A stretch of 64,000 bases of DNA from Cololabis saira. Its lineage: Eukaryota > Chordata > Actinopteri > Beloniformes > Belonidae. Numbering within the stretch: the first letter of the stretch is position 1; each line of letters starts with the position of its first letter. Made by a program: the position numbers and the translations under genes. Below are positions 13,297-44,160 of this stretch, one piece after another. The stretch spans positions 22,450,517 through 22,514,516 of the forward strand of contig NC_084587.1 of assembly GCF_033807715.1 (NCBI RefSeq). The letters run 5' to 3'. A model generated the notes under the pieces. It was given only the letters and a program-made list of their open reading frames with translations, searched no databases and was not told the origin of the DNA.

Positions 13297-13345
13297 TGTT
13301 CAGACAAACACTTTGTTCAGACAAACACTTTGTTCAGACAAACAC
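13293..13345 (+). repeat. Three-copy 17-bp minisatellite
   Basis: Three head-to-tail copies of the 17-mer 'actttgttcagacaaac' directly follow the CA run. Confidence 0.95.
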
Positions 13346-13459
13346 TCACACCGTCGTCTTTTGAAGACACATATCGCAAAACATTTGACCACAAAAAAGA
13401 GTTTGGAGGACAGAAAAAGCTAATATGTAGTTCAAAGGCTGGAAACTGGTGGAAGAAAA

Positions 13460-31613
<18,154 letters not shown>

Positions 31614-31661
31614 TGCTACCGTTAAGGATATTCATGGCTCAAATGACAAGGGACAGGAATC

Positions 31662-31667
31662 AATAAA
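31662..31667 (+). terminator. Polyadenylation signal AATAAA
   Basis: An AATAAA hexamer 49 bases after the stop of the NPNT-like gene. Further AATAAA copies at 32027-32032 and 32172-32177 could serve longer 3' UTRs. Confidence 0.6.
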
Positions 31668-34600
31668 GACTAACTCATGAAACACTCAAAACACAACTTT
31701 GGCTCTCCAAGTATGCTGTTTATTTTAGTATTTTATGCATTTCAGCTGGAAGCCTTGCTTCCATTTTCTGTTTAGGGTTGTTTTACTTCACCTTGTGCTT
31801 GCTGTTGGTAGCGTATTCTGTGCCAGTTAAAACTTTTTTTTCCTCCACAGGTGGTTTTCCAGCCCTTCTTATGGCATGTGAGATGTATATTTTGTCCAAC
31901 AAAGTGATGTGAAAAAATATGCGAAAGACTCCATTTACACGGTTGATAATGTAATAAATATATCTTTGGATGTTGGCTTCACAATGGGGAAAAATAATTG
32001 GTTTTGTTCAGGATAAAAAATCTGTAAATAAAAGGCTGACCTCTGCTGGATAGATGAGGGACAAAACAGTACGTTTTCTGCCTTGGGTGATTCCTTCAGA
32101 GATTGAAGGTGATAGGGATGCTACCTTGCAGTGATTGCCGGCTGCAACGGATGTTACATTTCTTATTTTTCAATAAAGACTGGAGCTGGTATGCTCAGTT
32201 TGGAGCAACAGACTGTTGTTTTCATACCTCTGTGTTGATCCTCTGCCCTCTCCTCCTGTTATGCCACGGGGAATGTTTTCAGACCTACTACGTCACATGC
32301 AAGGCAGACTACCACACAGCAAGAGAGCGCAGACAGGTCAGACCAACCGAATACCAGGAATCTCTGTCTGTCAGCAGCTGTCTAGAAACCTCTTCCTGTG
32401 TTCAGAGAGCACGAGAGTGGAAATTGAAGTTTGTTTTTGATGTTTTACCTACTTGAAATTGTAAGTCAATTTCGAGTTTCCTTCCCAACGATTAAGATCG
32501 TGACCTCGGCGAGAGGGGGGGAACTGAACTGCTTTGAGATAATAACTGTAATGATAGGGGATGATGGTGGAGGGCACCATGTGTTTTGTCAGGGTAGTAA
32601 AGTTCAGGGATTCAGTTGTAGTCCTAGAGGCTTTGATGCGCTGAGGGAGTTGGGTTTGTAGTGACAACGAGCAGCTGCTGCCTGCTGAAGGGCCCTGCCA
32701 CTGACCCTATTCATCCCAGCAGCAGGTGTCACATCAAGTCCCCGCCTCACCCTCGCGCGCACACATTCACACATGTGCCCCCCTCTCGCGCACACACACA
32801 TACGCCCGCGTGGAAAAGCATGGAGCCTTGTACACGGCTACACGCACACAAATGAGTGTGAGAGAGAGTAAGGGGTAGTGGTGGGTGTGGGGTTGTGGGG
32901 GGGGGGGGGGGGGACCTGGAACTACTTACAGAGAACAAAGAGCGAAATCAGGAAAAAATGCAGCCTCTTAGAATAAATCTCACCACAATGCTGAGAAAAA
33001 TCCCCAACCTCACCCCCAGAAACGCAAGAAAAACCTGGTTTCTCTCTTTTCAAAGCAGTCAAAAGTGTCTTACAAAAGCAGAAATAGAAAACATTTTAGA
33101 TAAAAGGATCCAGGCCCCTCTCTGAAAAGGACCTCACACCAAGATGTGTGTAATTCTTACCAGAAACTGGTTTATTTACCAAAAAATAATAAGAGTTAAT
33201 GCCAAAGCACTTAGGCTACAAATAAAGGACAGCGGAGAGTGTGTCTAGTGAATGAGGTGAGGGAGAAAAAAGAGGGGGAAATTTTTTCCCCCTTTTTTTT
33301 TTCTTTCTGCTTGTTATTTTCTGCTCCTCTGTTTACACGACAAACAAGATTTTGCATGGCGGAACAGCTAACAGTGGCGCTAGAGCCGCGCAGAATGACC
33401 TCCACGAAATAAAAGAAAACAATAAACATGTCAGAGGAATTTGGACATCTGCAGTGACACGAGCTCTCACACGGAGACTGTTGCACTTCAACAAATCAAA
33501 GCCCTGCTGCCTCGGCTTACCTTAGATAAAGCAAAATCAACATTTATCCTCGGAGAGCGAGCAGAGACGCTGACAAGTGCATAAAGCCAATGACAATACA
33601 TTAGCAGAGATGCTTGGAACAACCGTGCCACCCACGTTGCAGGAAGACCGTGCTTTCACACACCACCACTGAACTGTAAAACCACTAAAATCCCTGTCTT
33701 CCCCATACTGTCCTTTTCACTTTAGCTCGATGAAAGGCAGCGTTTTCTCCCTGCGCTCTGTCACAGGAGGCTTTTTCACAGCTTGCTCTTGTATTATGCT
33801 CTCATTGAACCCATCTCCTCTGAGACGAAGAAACACTGCGCAGTGTTTCCATGAATGAATTAAAATTCTAGATGCTGACCAATCCCACTCAGGGGAACAA
33901 GCCAAAGCTTGAAACTTTGGCGTAAAATTATAAATCTTGTTAGCAAATCTCCTGCCCGCCTCATCTTACAAAATCTAGCCGTAGAAGTGGAGAGAGGATG
34001 ACAGCTCGCTGCCTGCAGCATTCTCCTCAGATTTTTTTTTTGTTACACGCTGCTGAATTTGACTAAAATGAGCTTAACTAAATAAAGCTGAGCGTATTGG
34101 TTCTGGTGCCGCATCATTCTCAGCATTTGTGAATACGTGTTTAAGGGAACAACATGAAAAAGAAACGAATCAGGCTCATTTGTTTGACTTCAGAAATGAA
34201 AATAGAATCACGTCACAGCAGCTTAATTTAACCATTATACACAATTATGCCATGGGGATCATTAAAGCCTCCTGCTATCTTAAAGGCAGCAGTGTCCTCT
34301 CAGTCACTTTTAAATCACATTATGTGGGGTAAACACATGTGAGTCACTCTTTTCTGTGTGACCCTGGGAGGAGAAAAGCCCACTCTTTTTTTTTGTAATT
34401 CCTGTTCAGACAAACACAGTCCTGATGAATGCTGTGCTATGTAGTGTGCAGTTTGAGGCTGAAGGAAATATCCCTAAGACCTCCAACTTCTTTAGTGTTA
34501 ACTCCCACCCTTCAATCAACACGCACTTTTCCTCCTTTTTTTTTTAGATGGACAGAGCTGCAGTGTATCCGTGACCTTAATTCGGGCTTCAAGTCCACAC

Positions 34601-35939
34601 GAGGACTTTGAACTCTGTTTGAACAGTTTAAAAGAAAACGTTCCCTTTTCCTTTCGTCTGTCTCCTCCTATTCTCTCAGCAAGTTAAAGTATAAGAGCTG
34701 AAGCGGCCACGTCATAAGATAAAAGCAGAGTCTTGACCTGACCGGAATTCATTGTGCCTGAATCATTCTTAATATGAGAGCCGGGCAGCCTTGTTTGAGG
34801 GATTATCCTCGATAGAACAGGAAAGATTTCCAGCTAATCTATACTGGAATGCCCACTCTGGAGAAGGTGAGGGGAAGTGGTTGGGACCAAAGGTTTGTGT
34901 TGGAAGTTGGTGCACTGGGCGGCAATTAGGACCCGACCACTATGAAAAGCAATGCATTTCTGTCAACACAACACATGTGCCCTCTAACGGACTTAGAAAA
35001 GTGTTTTTTCATGTGCTAGCGCAAAAATCATAAGCTGTACTGAGTGTGACAGTTTGCAGTTTTGATAATGCGTTAATTACTTATTACTTGCTGGGAAAAG
35101 ATGACAAACCTTCTCGTTACAGCTTCTCAAAAGGCAGAAATTCTCACTTCAAAGTGATTTGAATAATTTCAACAGTTTATTATGTTTACATTTTGGCCAG
35201 CTAGCTGCAGTTTGCTTAGGTCCCTTTTATACAATTTTATTATTTTTAAAAACAGGCAAGATATGTGTGACTTCCATGTTGTTGAGATATCAGGTGGACA
35301 AAAGTAAAGGAAGGAAGTGACTAGAATGTTTTCACCTTAAAATTATTGTTTAAAAATTGTTCTGATGTTTCATTGATTTATATCTGGGTGAACGCACCCC
35401 ACTCTGACAGGGCACACCAGGCTGGCAACTACGCTTTCCAACCTCGTGGTCCTGTCCAGATCAGTCTGTGATCAGCAAGAACACATACCGCACTCCTGCA
35501 ACACATCATAAGTCGGTTGGCTTGCTATTCTCCAAATGTTCATCATGCTGGACGTGCTGAAGAAATCAGAGGACCAGGTCCAAGGAAGAGAACAAGACAG
35601 AGGAGACAGGACAAGGGTAGCTCCTTGCAGGACGAGCTGTTACTCTTTCACCACAGCCACGAGAAGAAACAAGAGACAAGACTGACACCGGACTCACCAT
35701 CCTCCTGCTGTACTTGTGAGCAATGTTTTATTATCTTTAGCTGCTTGCTGTGTGTCATCACTGTGATTTTCTGTCCTCATGTGCCAATAAAGGTTTGTTA
35801 AAATGTTCAACTTTTCAACAGAAATAATTATATTTACAGGTGAATTTATATAAAGCAGTGGATTTATTTATAAGGGCTGTAGAGTTTTGATTGGCACTTG
35901 GCTTAACCAAAAGTAATTTTTTTATCAGTTATCTTCATG

Positions 35940-36140
35940 CTAGGAAGCTTGCCGAAGCAAATGGCTCTTTGTGCCAACCGTGCATTAGCTGAATCCAGCG
36001 GTCATTTTTGATTTCGCCACTGAAATGACATTTCAAATGGAATATTCAGCCTTAAATGTTCGCAGGCAGATCCACAGCTAATCCTGCACGGATCAGCTAC
36101 AGGAGCGGGTCACCACTGCTAACTTTGATTAACATTAGGG
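35940..36140 (-). repeat. Dispersed repeat family A, inverted fragment
   Basis: The reverse complement contains 'tggcgaaatcaaaaatgacc' and 'ggattcagctaatgc', matching wording at about 26200-26260. Divergent. Confidence 0.4.
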
Positions 36141-38329
36141 GGGATGTTTCACACGGCTTCTGGCTAATACCTAGCACGACCTTTGAGTGTGCTGTGTTAC
36201 AGTAAAACTAATGAACTTTCACTGTATCATGGTTAAAACATTTTAAAGAGGATATATGTTTATTTGTAGTGATTGGCAGGCTGCATCACGGCTAACTACT
36301 TTGCTTTGGTGTAGCATGTGATTTTACCATCTTTCACCAGCTTATTGTAAACTGAAATGCTTCTTTTCCGGTAGTTTTTGTCAGGTCCATAGGTTTAGCT
36401 TTCTTTGGCTTTCTTTCAGCTGGTAAACGCAACCACATTTATTGTTATAGGCTACGTAAGCACAGTTCAAATCGCGACTTGTGCTAACGACAGCGCCGGA
36501 CTGATTCTTCCGCAGCTTTACAAGAGCAGACACTTATATTCCATCTGTGCCATTTTATATAATCTATTAACCACTTTAAAGGTTTTAAGGTTACTCTCAC
36601 TGCTCTAATTAACCCAATTTCCATTTACAGGAAACTAAGCTCTCAAAAACCCCACCAGTCATTACCTGTCCAACACAAAACACAACACAGACAGACAGGT
36701 TGGAACTTTTTATTCACAGCAAAGTCGATCAGCTGCTCAATTCAAATGTTCTGGCGCGTGCAGTTATGGAAGCTAAAGGCATAAGCCGGTTGCTGGCATG
36801 CCTATACATCATGAGCATGAGTGAGCATATATCTGAACGCATGTGTGTAAATATGTGTGCGCCATTCTGGCAAGAGAAGGGATGGGCACCGTTTTAATTA
36901 GTGTACTACTGGAAGCCCAAACAGTGGAATCATTGTGTGAAGGGCCACAACAGCTGCAATGGTGGTAAGCTGGCTAATAAACATGGCTCTCACTCTTAGC
37001 ATGCACCCTTCCAGCTATCCCCGTTTCTCTCTCCTTCTCCTCTGTTCCTGTGCTAGTTCAGATGTCTGGAGTACCTAAAAAAGTGCAGGGTGGCATCCAA
37101 AACCGAATCGAGGAACTGGCAGAGACGACTATGTTGAGAAACGTAAGCAAGAGTTCAGCCAATTCCCTGTCAGTGGCCAATGATCTCACAAGAGCAGCAT
37201 TCGGGGAACATAGATGTAAACACAGAGACAGACTGTGTAATACCTTCCCATTCATTGTACCACCAACCCTGCCCATTTTGAGAATAACTGAAAAAAGAAA
37301 ACTGTGTGTTCTGTTCAAAACTTCTGAGTGGGATTTGATGTTCAGCTTATGTACCGACATCTAGAAATGAAGCAAGATGTCATATCTGTTTCTATGCACT
37401 TACGAAGACACACTACTTACAATATAGAAGTAAAACACAGTGCTTGGGAAGCTTCTCTTTTTCCCGGTCCATTTCAGAATCCACACAAACAGGACCAAAC
37501 CTCAACGTCCACCAAAACTAAACTTGAGGAGGAACCGTCAAACCCCAAAACCTCACCTCAACCTGACCGCAGCGCGGCCACAGCTGGCAGTCTCTTCCAT
37601 CACTGAGATGTTATAAACAATTGGTCCAGATATTGTTTTAGTTTAAGCTTCGGTCTGTCTATTTTGGCCCGACTGGAATCAACACTGGCCTCCGCGTTAG
37701 CGCGATGAATTACTGGTAAACTGTTTTAAGTTAAAAAAGAGGGCTTAAAAATGCAGTCTATTTTGATGGAAAACTTCAGGTGGAATGTTTCTCAAAGCCT
37801 GAGTTACAGTCTGATTTTTCCATCCAAATGTACCAGTGTTTAGGTGTGAGTCAGATGCTGCCAAGAGGCTTTCAAAGGCACCTTTTAGTCAGCTTCCCGG
37901 GGCATTTTAAGTTTTTGTTGAGCAACACTGACATCTCATGGACAACCAGAAGACATGCATGAACACAAAGTGTAAATATTATAATATCATCAGTACAAGT
38001 AATGTACAAAAGTTAGTTCCCCTGATAGTAGCATGTTATATTTTCGACTGTGACATCATTTTATTGAACAAATAATACTAAATACTCTTTACCTGGCTCC
38101 GTAGTATTTAAGAGAGTAAGTTACAGCTACTGTAGATGCTGATAATTATCAGTCCCTCGTGGAGGCCTGCTGATCTCTGTAAAAGCAGATGTTTCCGCAT
38201 TTTGTTTGTTTCCGGACCATTCGGTTGTGTGTTAAAACAATGGCAAGAGGGAAAGGCATAAGCTATGATATTAGGGAGAAGCAACTTTTTTAACTCAAGT
38301 GAAACACTGCAAGTGAACCTAAAGAGGGC

Positions 38330-38475
38330 CGTGCGTATATGAATGTCCAGATTTGACCAGGATTCTTCCACAACAGTGTCAGAGATTGAGAAAGTCGTAG
38401 AGGAAATCACTTCATTATGTTATCGCCGCTGAAGGTGGATCCAAAAGCTAATGAATCATGGGGGGCATTTAGTGA
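38330..38475 (+). mobile_element. Tc1-like transposon 3' fragment
   Basis: 'gattcttccacaacagtgtcagagattgagaaagtc' and 'gctgaaggtggatccaaaagctaatgaatcat' match the end of the transposase and 3' flank of the fish Tc1-like element also present at 47697-48720. Confidence 0.7.
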
Positions 38476-38796
38476 TGGACAAGGTTTTATTATTATTATT
38501 ATTTTTAGCTTCATTTTTGTTTAACTAGACAAGTTGAAAATATTGTAAGTTGTTTTTTATAAAGCCAAGAACTTCTTTCTCATCAGTTTCTTGCTACTTG
38601 GGTCACGATTCATCTGAAGGATGAGAACTAAAACAAAATTCTCAAGAAAGCTGCCAAGTTTATAGTTGTTTTTTTAATATATTTTAAGGCAGTAAACATT
38701 TCTCTGCATCTGAAATGAAGTCAAACTATAACTAAAAGACTTAAATAATTTATTTTTACTCGGATTCATCTTTCGACAGCTTTTGTACTTGCCCAA

Positions 38797-38883
<87 letters not shown>

Positions 38884-38887
38884 GTTG

Positions 38888-38924
<37 letters not shown>

Positions 38925-38938
38925 CATTATTATTATTA
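38797..38938. repeat. (TTA)n microsatellite
   Basis: About 140 bp of TTA/ATT trinucleotides with GTT and ATC interruptions. The poly-Leu ORF is an artefact. Confidence 0.97.
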
Positions 38939-40963
38939 ATAATTCATTTATTTATTTATTTTATTATAGGACCTCGTAGGTCTTATAAGTTGTGTTTGTA
39001 AGCTCTTCTGTTCAGATATGATTGTTTCACAAGACAATTTTATTAAAAATAGTTTCTTAAAGGTTGTAATAGTCTGTATATATAGCACAACATTGATGAA
39101 ATGTATTGCCTTGTACTGATCAGTGATGCCTGGTGGTTGAATGTGAAAATGTCCAGGTGTTGGCTCTCATAGAGAAATTGGTCACAGTAAGAAAACACTT
39201 GCAATAATGTTCAGAAACCTCATGAGAGACAGTTTAAGAGTTTCAACAGAATTAGAAGCCATTTGCGGACAGAGTGGGTGAAAATTCCCCAAACCTCAAC
39301 CAAAAGACCCATAACTAGTACCAAAAAAACCTTTACAGGCTGTGGGAGAGGGATGGTTACTGAGAAACTTTTAATTTGGGTAATTTTTCATCTTTGTTTG
39401 TGTTTCTGTCAAGGGAAGTAGTTTAAGAGAAATTGCCCAAATGGATGCACTTAATTATGAGCATCAACACAAAATTTCTGGTCTAAACACAAAATTGTGA
39501 TGTGAGCAACACCCAAAGGGAAAACAGCAGCCACAAACCTAAAAGATCACTCACAAAGTTACGACACAAACCAAAAGCAGCTGCTTATAATCCAAACGTG
39601 AAATGTTGGCACAACACAAACAGTTCTAAACACAGTTGATAACTGTTGTTCCACACCACATCAAGTTGCTGGATCCACAAAAATGAGGGCAACATGTACA
39701 TGACTAGCCACAAATGAATAGCCTTAATCCCGGATGATGGGATTCCCTACCACATAAAGTTACAACACACAAGTCTATGAGGCACAAAACATAGCACAAA
39801 CTTACATCGTCCTCATTATCATGTAAACAACTATAAATAATGAGGTACAAACACAGACTGTACATCTCTGGGCATACGTACATAAAACACAAATTTAATA
39901 CATGAGAGGTATCCTGAAGGACATGATGGAGATGTACTGAACACAAGACTATCACATAAGAGCTGAAAGCTCATACAAAATAATATCTAAAAATCTACTC
40001 AAAATTGTAACAGATCACAGAAACACATGTCCATCAAATGTAAATGTTAAGAACACTCTTGGATTGCCGATGCAAAGCCAGTGAGTTTAGAGTTATTTTG
40101 CATCCAAAATAAATATACTGTATATTAAAATAGATATTAGACATTAACATTAACATTTGAGCTATTCCACAGTATGTTCATGACTTTTTTAACTGTTTAA
40201 GATTGGCATTCATCAAACTTTACGTCATTTTGGAGGCATTTATGTTCATACTGTTAAATCCTGCTGGATTATTCTGAAAGACATTCTCTAATTTCTTTCA
40301 CATTTGTTCATGTGTTCAGTAAGGGTCACACAACTCTTTAAAAGGAATAGCACGCTACATAATCCAAATGTGTTTATTTTCAACTGTTTTTTTTTTAAAT
40401 TAGGGCATATTTTCATGGGAGCCGTTGGTTTAAATCTGAAGAGCTTGTTTACCACTTTACCACTAGATGGTGCTCAGTACCTGCTTTGAGGATCAAATAG
40501 TAATCGGACGGTGATGAAACGACAAAGGATAACACTACAAAGACATTTCATTGTTGTTATCTCGTAATTGGACAGAAATAAAGTCTGGCGTGACAGTCGT
40601 CCGCTGTGTCTGATGTGTACCACTTTCATCAGTAGTAAGAACTTTGCTGCCTTACTTGAGTTTTCTTCTTTCTTTTTTTTTTAGATGAGCTCTTTGTGAT
40701 GTTTTGATCAGAATACCAAGGTGGCAACAAGACAGATATGTCAAGAAATAGCATATTGTGAAAAGCATGTTCATTAGAAACACCTTCTTGCTTAATACAA
40801 GGGACAAAATGGAAAGAGCAAAATCAATCTGGAACTTATTCAATGCTCTCTGATGGCATTTCATTGTAAAAGAGACTCTATGTCCTTTTTTGCCACAATA
40901 ACGTGTCACTTTTGGTGAAATATAATATAAACACAGTATTCTGGCAAAGAATTCCAAACCAAA
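38939..40963. other. Intergenic, ACACAAA-rich stretch, no gene
   Basis: Between about 39460 and 40020 the words 'acacaaa' and 'aacacaaaatt' recur irregularly, giving a faint degenerate-repeat look. No exon was recognised. Confidence 0.45.
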
Positions 40964-41070
<107 letters not shown>

Positions 41071-41074
41071 TACA

Positions 41075-41510
41075 AGCAGCCAAGCAAGGTGGTGCAGAGG
41101 GGGGATGATGTGGGCTTGTTTGACAGCCACAGACCAGGGCAGCCTACAGTCAAAGGTATGCAGAGGACGTTGTGGATGGATCTGACTATTCTGGAGTAAA
41201 ATGGGAAAGCAACAAAAAGCTGAAACTTCACTGAAATTAGACATGCAACATGAGAAAAATTCAAAGCAGACCAGTAATGGAACCACTGAGAAGAAGATGT
41301 TGAGGTGGCCCACTCAAAGTCCCCATTTCAGCAATAGGGCAGCACAGACACCCATAGTCTGCTGACCTAAATTCATTAAGGAAACCTTGAAAAGAAGAGT
41401 GGGCCAACATCTATCCACAACATGTGAGACTGATGCAATAACACAGAAAGTCAACACTTATTCCAACAAAGGCTCATTAAATCATGAGGACACACTGTGA
41501 CTTATAATAA
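41075..41510 (+). mobile_element. Tc1-like transposase relic
   Basis: 'aggtggtgcagaggggggatgatgtgggcttgtttgacagccacag' is a decayed copy of the Tc1 block encoding GGGgmmvWac. Later words 'gatgttgaggtggcccactcaaagtcccc' correspond to the WPSQSPD block, and 'aagaagagtgggccaacatctatccacaac' to its C-terminus. Multiple indels. The AAAG array abuts its left end. Confidence 0.8.
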
Positions 41511-41570
41511 ACAATTATATGGTGTACTATACTACGACATTATTTATTCTATGTTCATTTGAGGTGGTAT

Positions 41571-44040
41571 TTATATAATACCACCTAAGAGGCTGCCATC
41601 CTATTCATGAATGTATTTATATGTAAGCTGAATAGGTTTCACATACTTTCTCTTCAGCACTTAGATATTTGTTGAAGATTTTCAAAAGCGCTGACTAAAC
41701 ATGTCCTCCTTCCTGTTATGATGGATTTACTTATTGAATATTTTACCATGAATTTTTTTAATCCACCAAACTTATTTCAAGAATGGTGATGGATTCACAC
41801 AGTCTTAGAAAAGTGTATTTCTTACTGCAGTTTACACTGTAATCTGAATCTTAAATTGAGTTTAGTGTTTGACTAAAACATAATGCCTATTGGTTTGTTT
41901 TCATGATAGCCATATTTTTGTGATCACGAGTTCTAATGCACACGATTTCTTTCATTTGTGGTACACATACGGTATATGATCATGTTAATGTATACTGATT
42001 ATTTTATAATTATTATAATACTAATTATCATTATTGTTATTGTTATTATCATCATATATTTTTAATATGCATTTTAATAAGTGTGACTGCTGTTTTAGCA
42101 GGGCCACTTTTAGAAAATGGAATTTATAGCTCAAGAGATTTGAATAAAGGAAAACCATTGCACTGACATCCTGCAAGAAAGAATATATTGTTATAAGCGC
42201 CCCTTAACCCTCAAAGGGGGAACCACACCTTTAAACTGTGGGGGGAGAGGGTGGGCGGGTGGTTCGCTTAGCTGGCTGAACAAATGACACCACCTTTGAG
42301 TTTGTTGAATTTTGTCAAGAAAAAAAAAAAAAAGCAAAGTTCAATTGGCGGATTATCATACAATGTGGGGACCGTTTTAGCGAGTTTGTCCCATGAAGCT
42401 CTTCTTATGTTCAAGTCCTGATAAAACTCATCAACCCCTGCCTGTCCTCATTAAACGCAGACATACACATATGCCCTGCTCAAATGACAGCCATAACAAC
42501 AGGGATCAATTAAAGACTGGTGACATCACCTCTAAGTCTCGGCACAGCTCCTCTCCCAGAGGGCAAATGAGGAACGAATTCCCATGTGTGTAATTCAATT
42601 CATTTGCTGCTGCTTCACATACAATGGCTTGACTTTCCAGTAAGTGTCAGTCACCTTAACAGTTAAGCAAGGGATTTGCAACGTGGTGGCAACAATCATT
42701 TCACATGCTGTCATGATGGTACAGAGGATAAAAGGCCTCTTCACTTTTAAATCACATGGACAAGCTGAATGTCCTTTAATGATACCTCTGGTCCTTTTGT
42801 CTTGCTTTTCTTTCTCTCTATGCTATGTAATGAGTCTGTAAAATATACATGTTAAGAATAACTGGACAGGAAATCACAAGGTAACACAGAAAAGTACAGC
42901 ATACACCAAAGAGCTCAGAAGTCTCAGCTCTGACACAAAATCACCCCTATGAGGATGTGGTGGTTGACATTTAGCTGCAAACTCCTTCTACAGCATTGAT
43001 TTAAGATACCAAAATGAAAGTATGACATGTGAGCCTATTGGACTTGCTACGATTTCAAAAGACATAAGTATGCTTTTTCAAAAGACTGTGAAAGAAACAT
43101 TCTGACATCACAAAAATAAACCAAAAAGGGATTTGGGTTTTTCATTTTATTCTGCAGCTACAGTTTTAAAAGTGAGGCAGCATTCAACACTGTAATTTTG
43201 ATTATCACATGCATCATCCAGTCACCTCTATTCTTTGAAAGTACCTCTTCTTTTACGAATGGCCTTTACAGAGGACTTTACACACATGACTGTGTAATAA
43301 ATCCCTAAACCAGGTTATGAAAATTGTTTTGACCAGAATTATCACCAGTCATCCTCTGGGGATCGATGATGTCTTTAAAAGCTATCAACGGTCCATCAGT
43401 GAGTGATGGATGTGTTCTGCATGGAGCAAAGTGGTGCACTGACCTTACATACAGTATATACTGCTTTGGTGTATAGAAATGACAGTTGAATGTTTTTCTT
43501 GCTTTAAATAGCAAAAAGTTAAAGTTTAGAAATAACCATAACCGACATGACTTCATAAACTGGATAATCTTAACTTGATTATTCTAAAACAATCATTTTA
43601 CACCCCCTTTTGACATCATGGGTCCTTGTGAATTGTCTGCACGAGTAATCAGTTTAGCTGTGAACAATCAGTCATCAGTTTTGTTTGAGGAGCGGTTTAT
43701 TTTGGCCTTCCAGATCTGTCTTTGGAGGCCAAACTAGGAAGAGATGATGTCATGATGGCTATCGTTTACAATCCTCCAGCTGCACAAGCCTTCTCCTCTC
43801 CTGAGGCATGACCTCAGCCTGTGTGTAAGCAGGGAACAGCTGCTTAATGATCTGATCAGAAATAATCAGCTTTGATAAAATACAGGGCCGTAAATGAGAG
43901 AGGAGCAAAGGTGTTTCTTTAGGAAACTTTTTTGATCAGATAAACATGGGAACAAGTTAAAGGTTTGTCTGCCACAAAATGTTGACTCATGACATTGAAC
44001 TCATTAAGGTTTAGTGAAATCAATGAGTTGGAGTTGGAAA
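41571..44040. other. Intergenic DNA, no gene recognised
   Basis: AT-rich sequence with short ORFs only. No motif or exon could be supported on either strand. Confidence 0.5.
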
Positions 44041-44070
44041 AAAAAAGAGTCCGAATAAGAATTTGGAAAT

Positions 44071-44160
44071 CGACGCAGAGCCTACGTCGTAGGTTACGTA
44101 GCCTACGGCGTAGGTTACGTAGCCTACGGCGTAGGTTACGTAGCCTATGGAGTAACCTAA
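44071..44160. repeat. 21-bp tandem array related to the palindromic MITE core
   Basis: 'gcctacggcgtaggttacgta' is repeated about three times (44080-44142) and followed by 'gcctatggagtaacc'. The preceding 'cgacgcagagcctac' matches the arm of the MITEs at 11542 and 52636. No terminal repeats are visible, so this is a rearranged or partial relative. Confidence 0.75.

Larger units (their letters stand above)
31614..38300. other. Intergenic DNA downstream of NPNT-like gene
   Basis: No exon was recognised. A G-run lies at about 32895-32912. An inverted family A fragment is near 35940-36140. A 94-codon ORF at 35517-35801 ends beside an AATAAA but has no recognised motifs. No MAM domain coding was seen. 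Confidence 0.55.

Noticed and set aside
12971..13364. ORFs of Cys-Val or His-Thr repeats upstream of the NPNT-like gene
   Set aside because: CA microsatellite artefacts.
31614..38000. Continuation of the NPNT-like gene into a MAM domain
   Set aside because: No MAM-like Cys/Trp pattern was seen in any frame, and stop plus polyadenylation signal end exon 7.
38783..39001. Poly-leucine ORF
   Set aside because: It is a TTA trinucleotide microsatellite.
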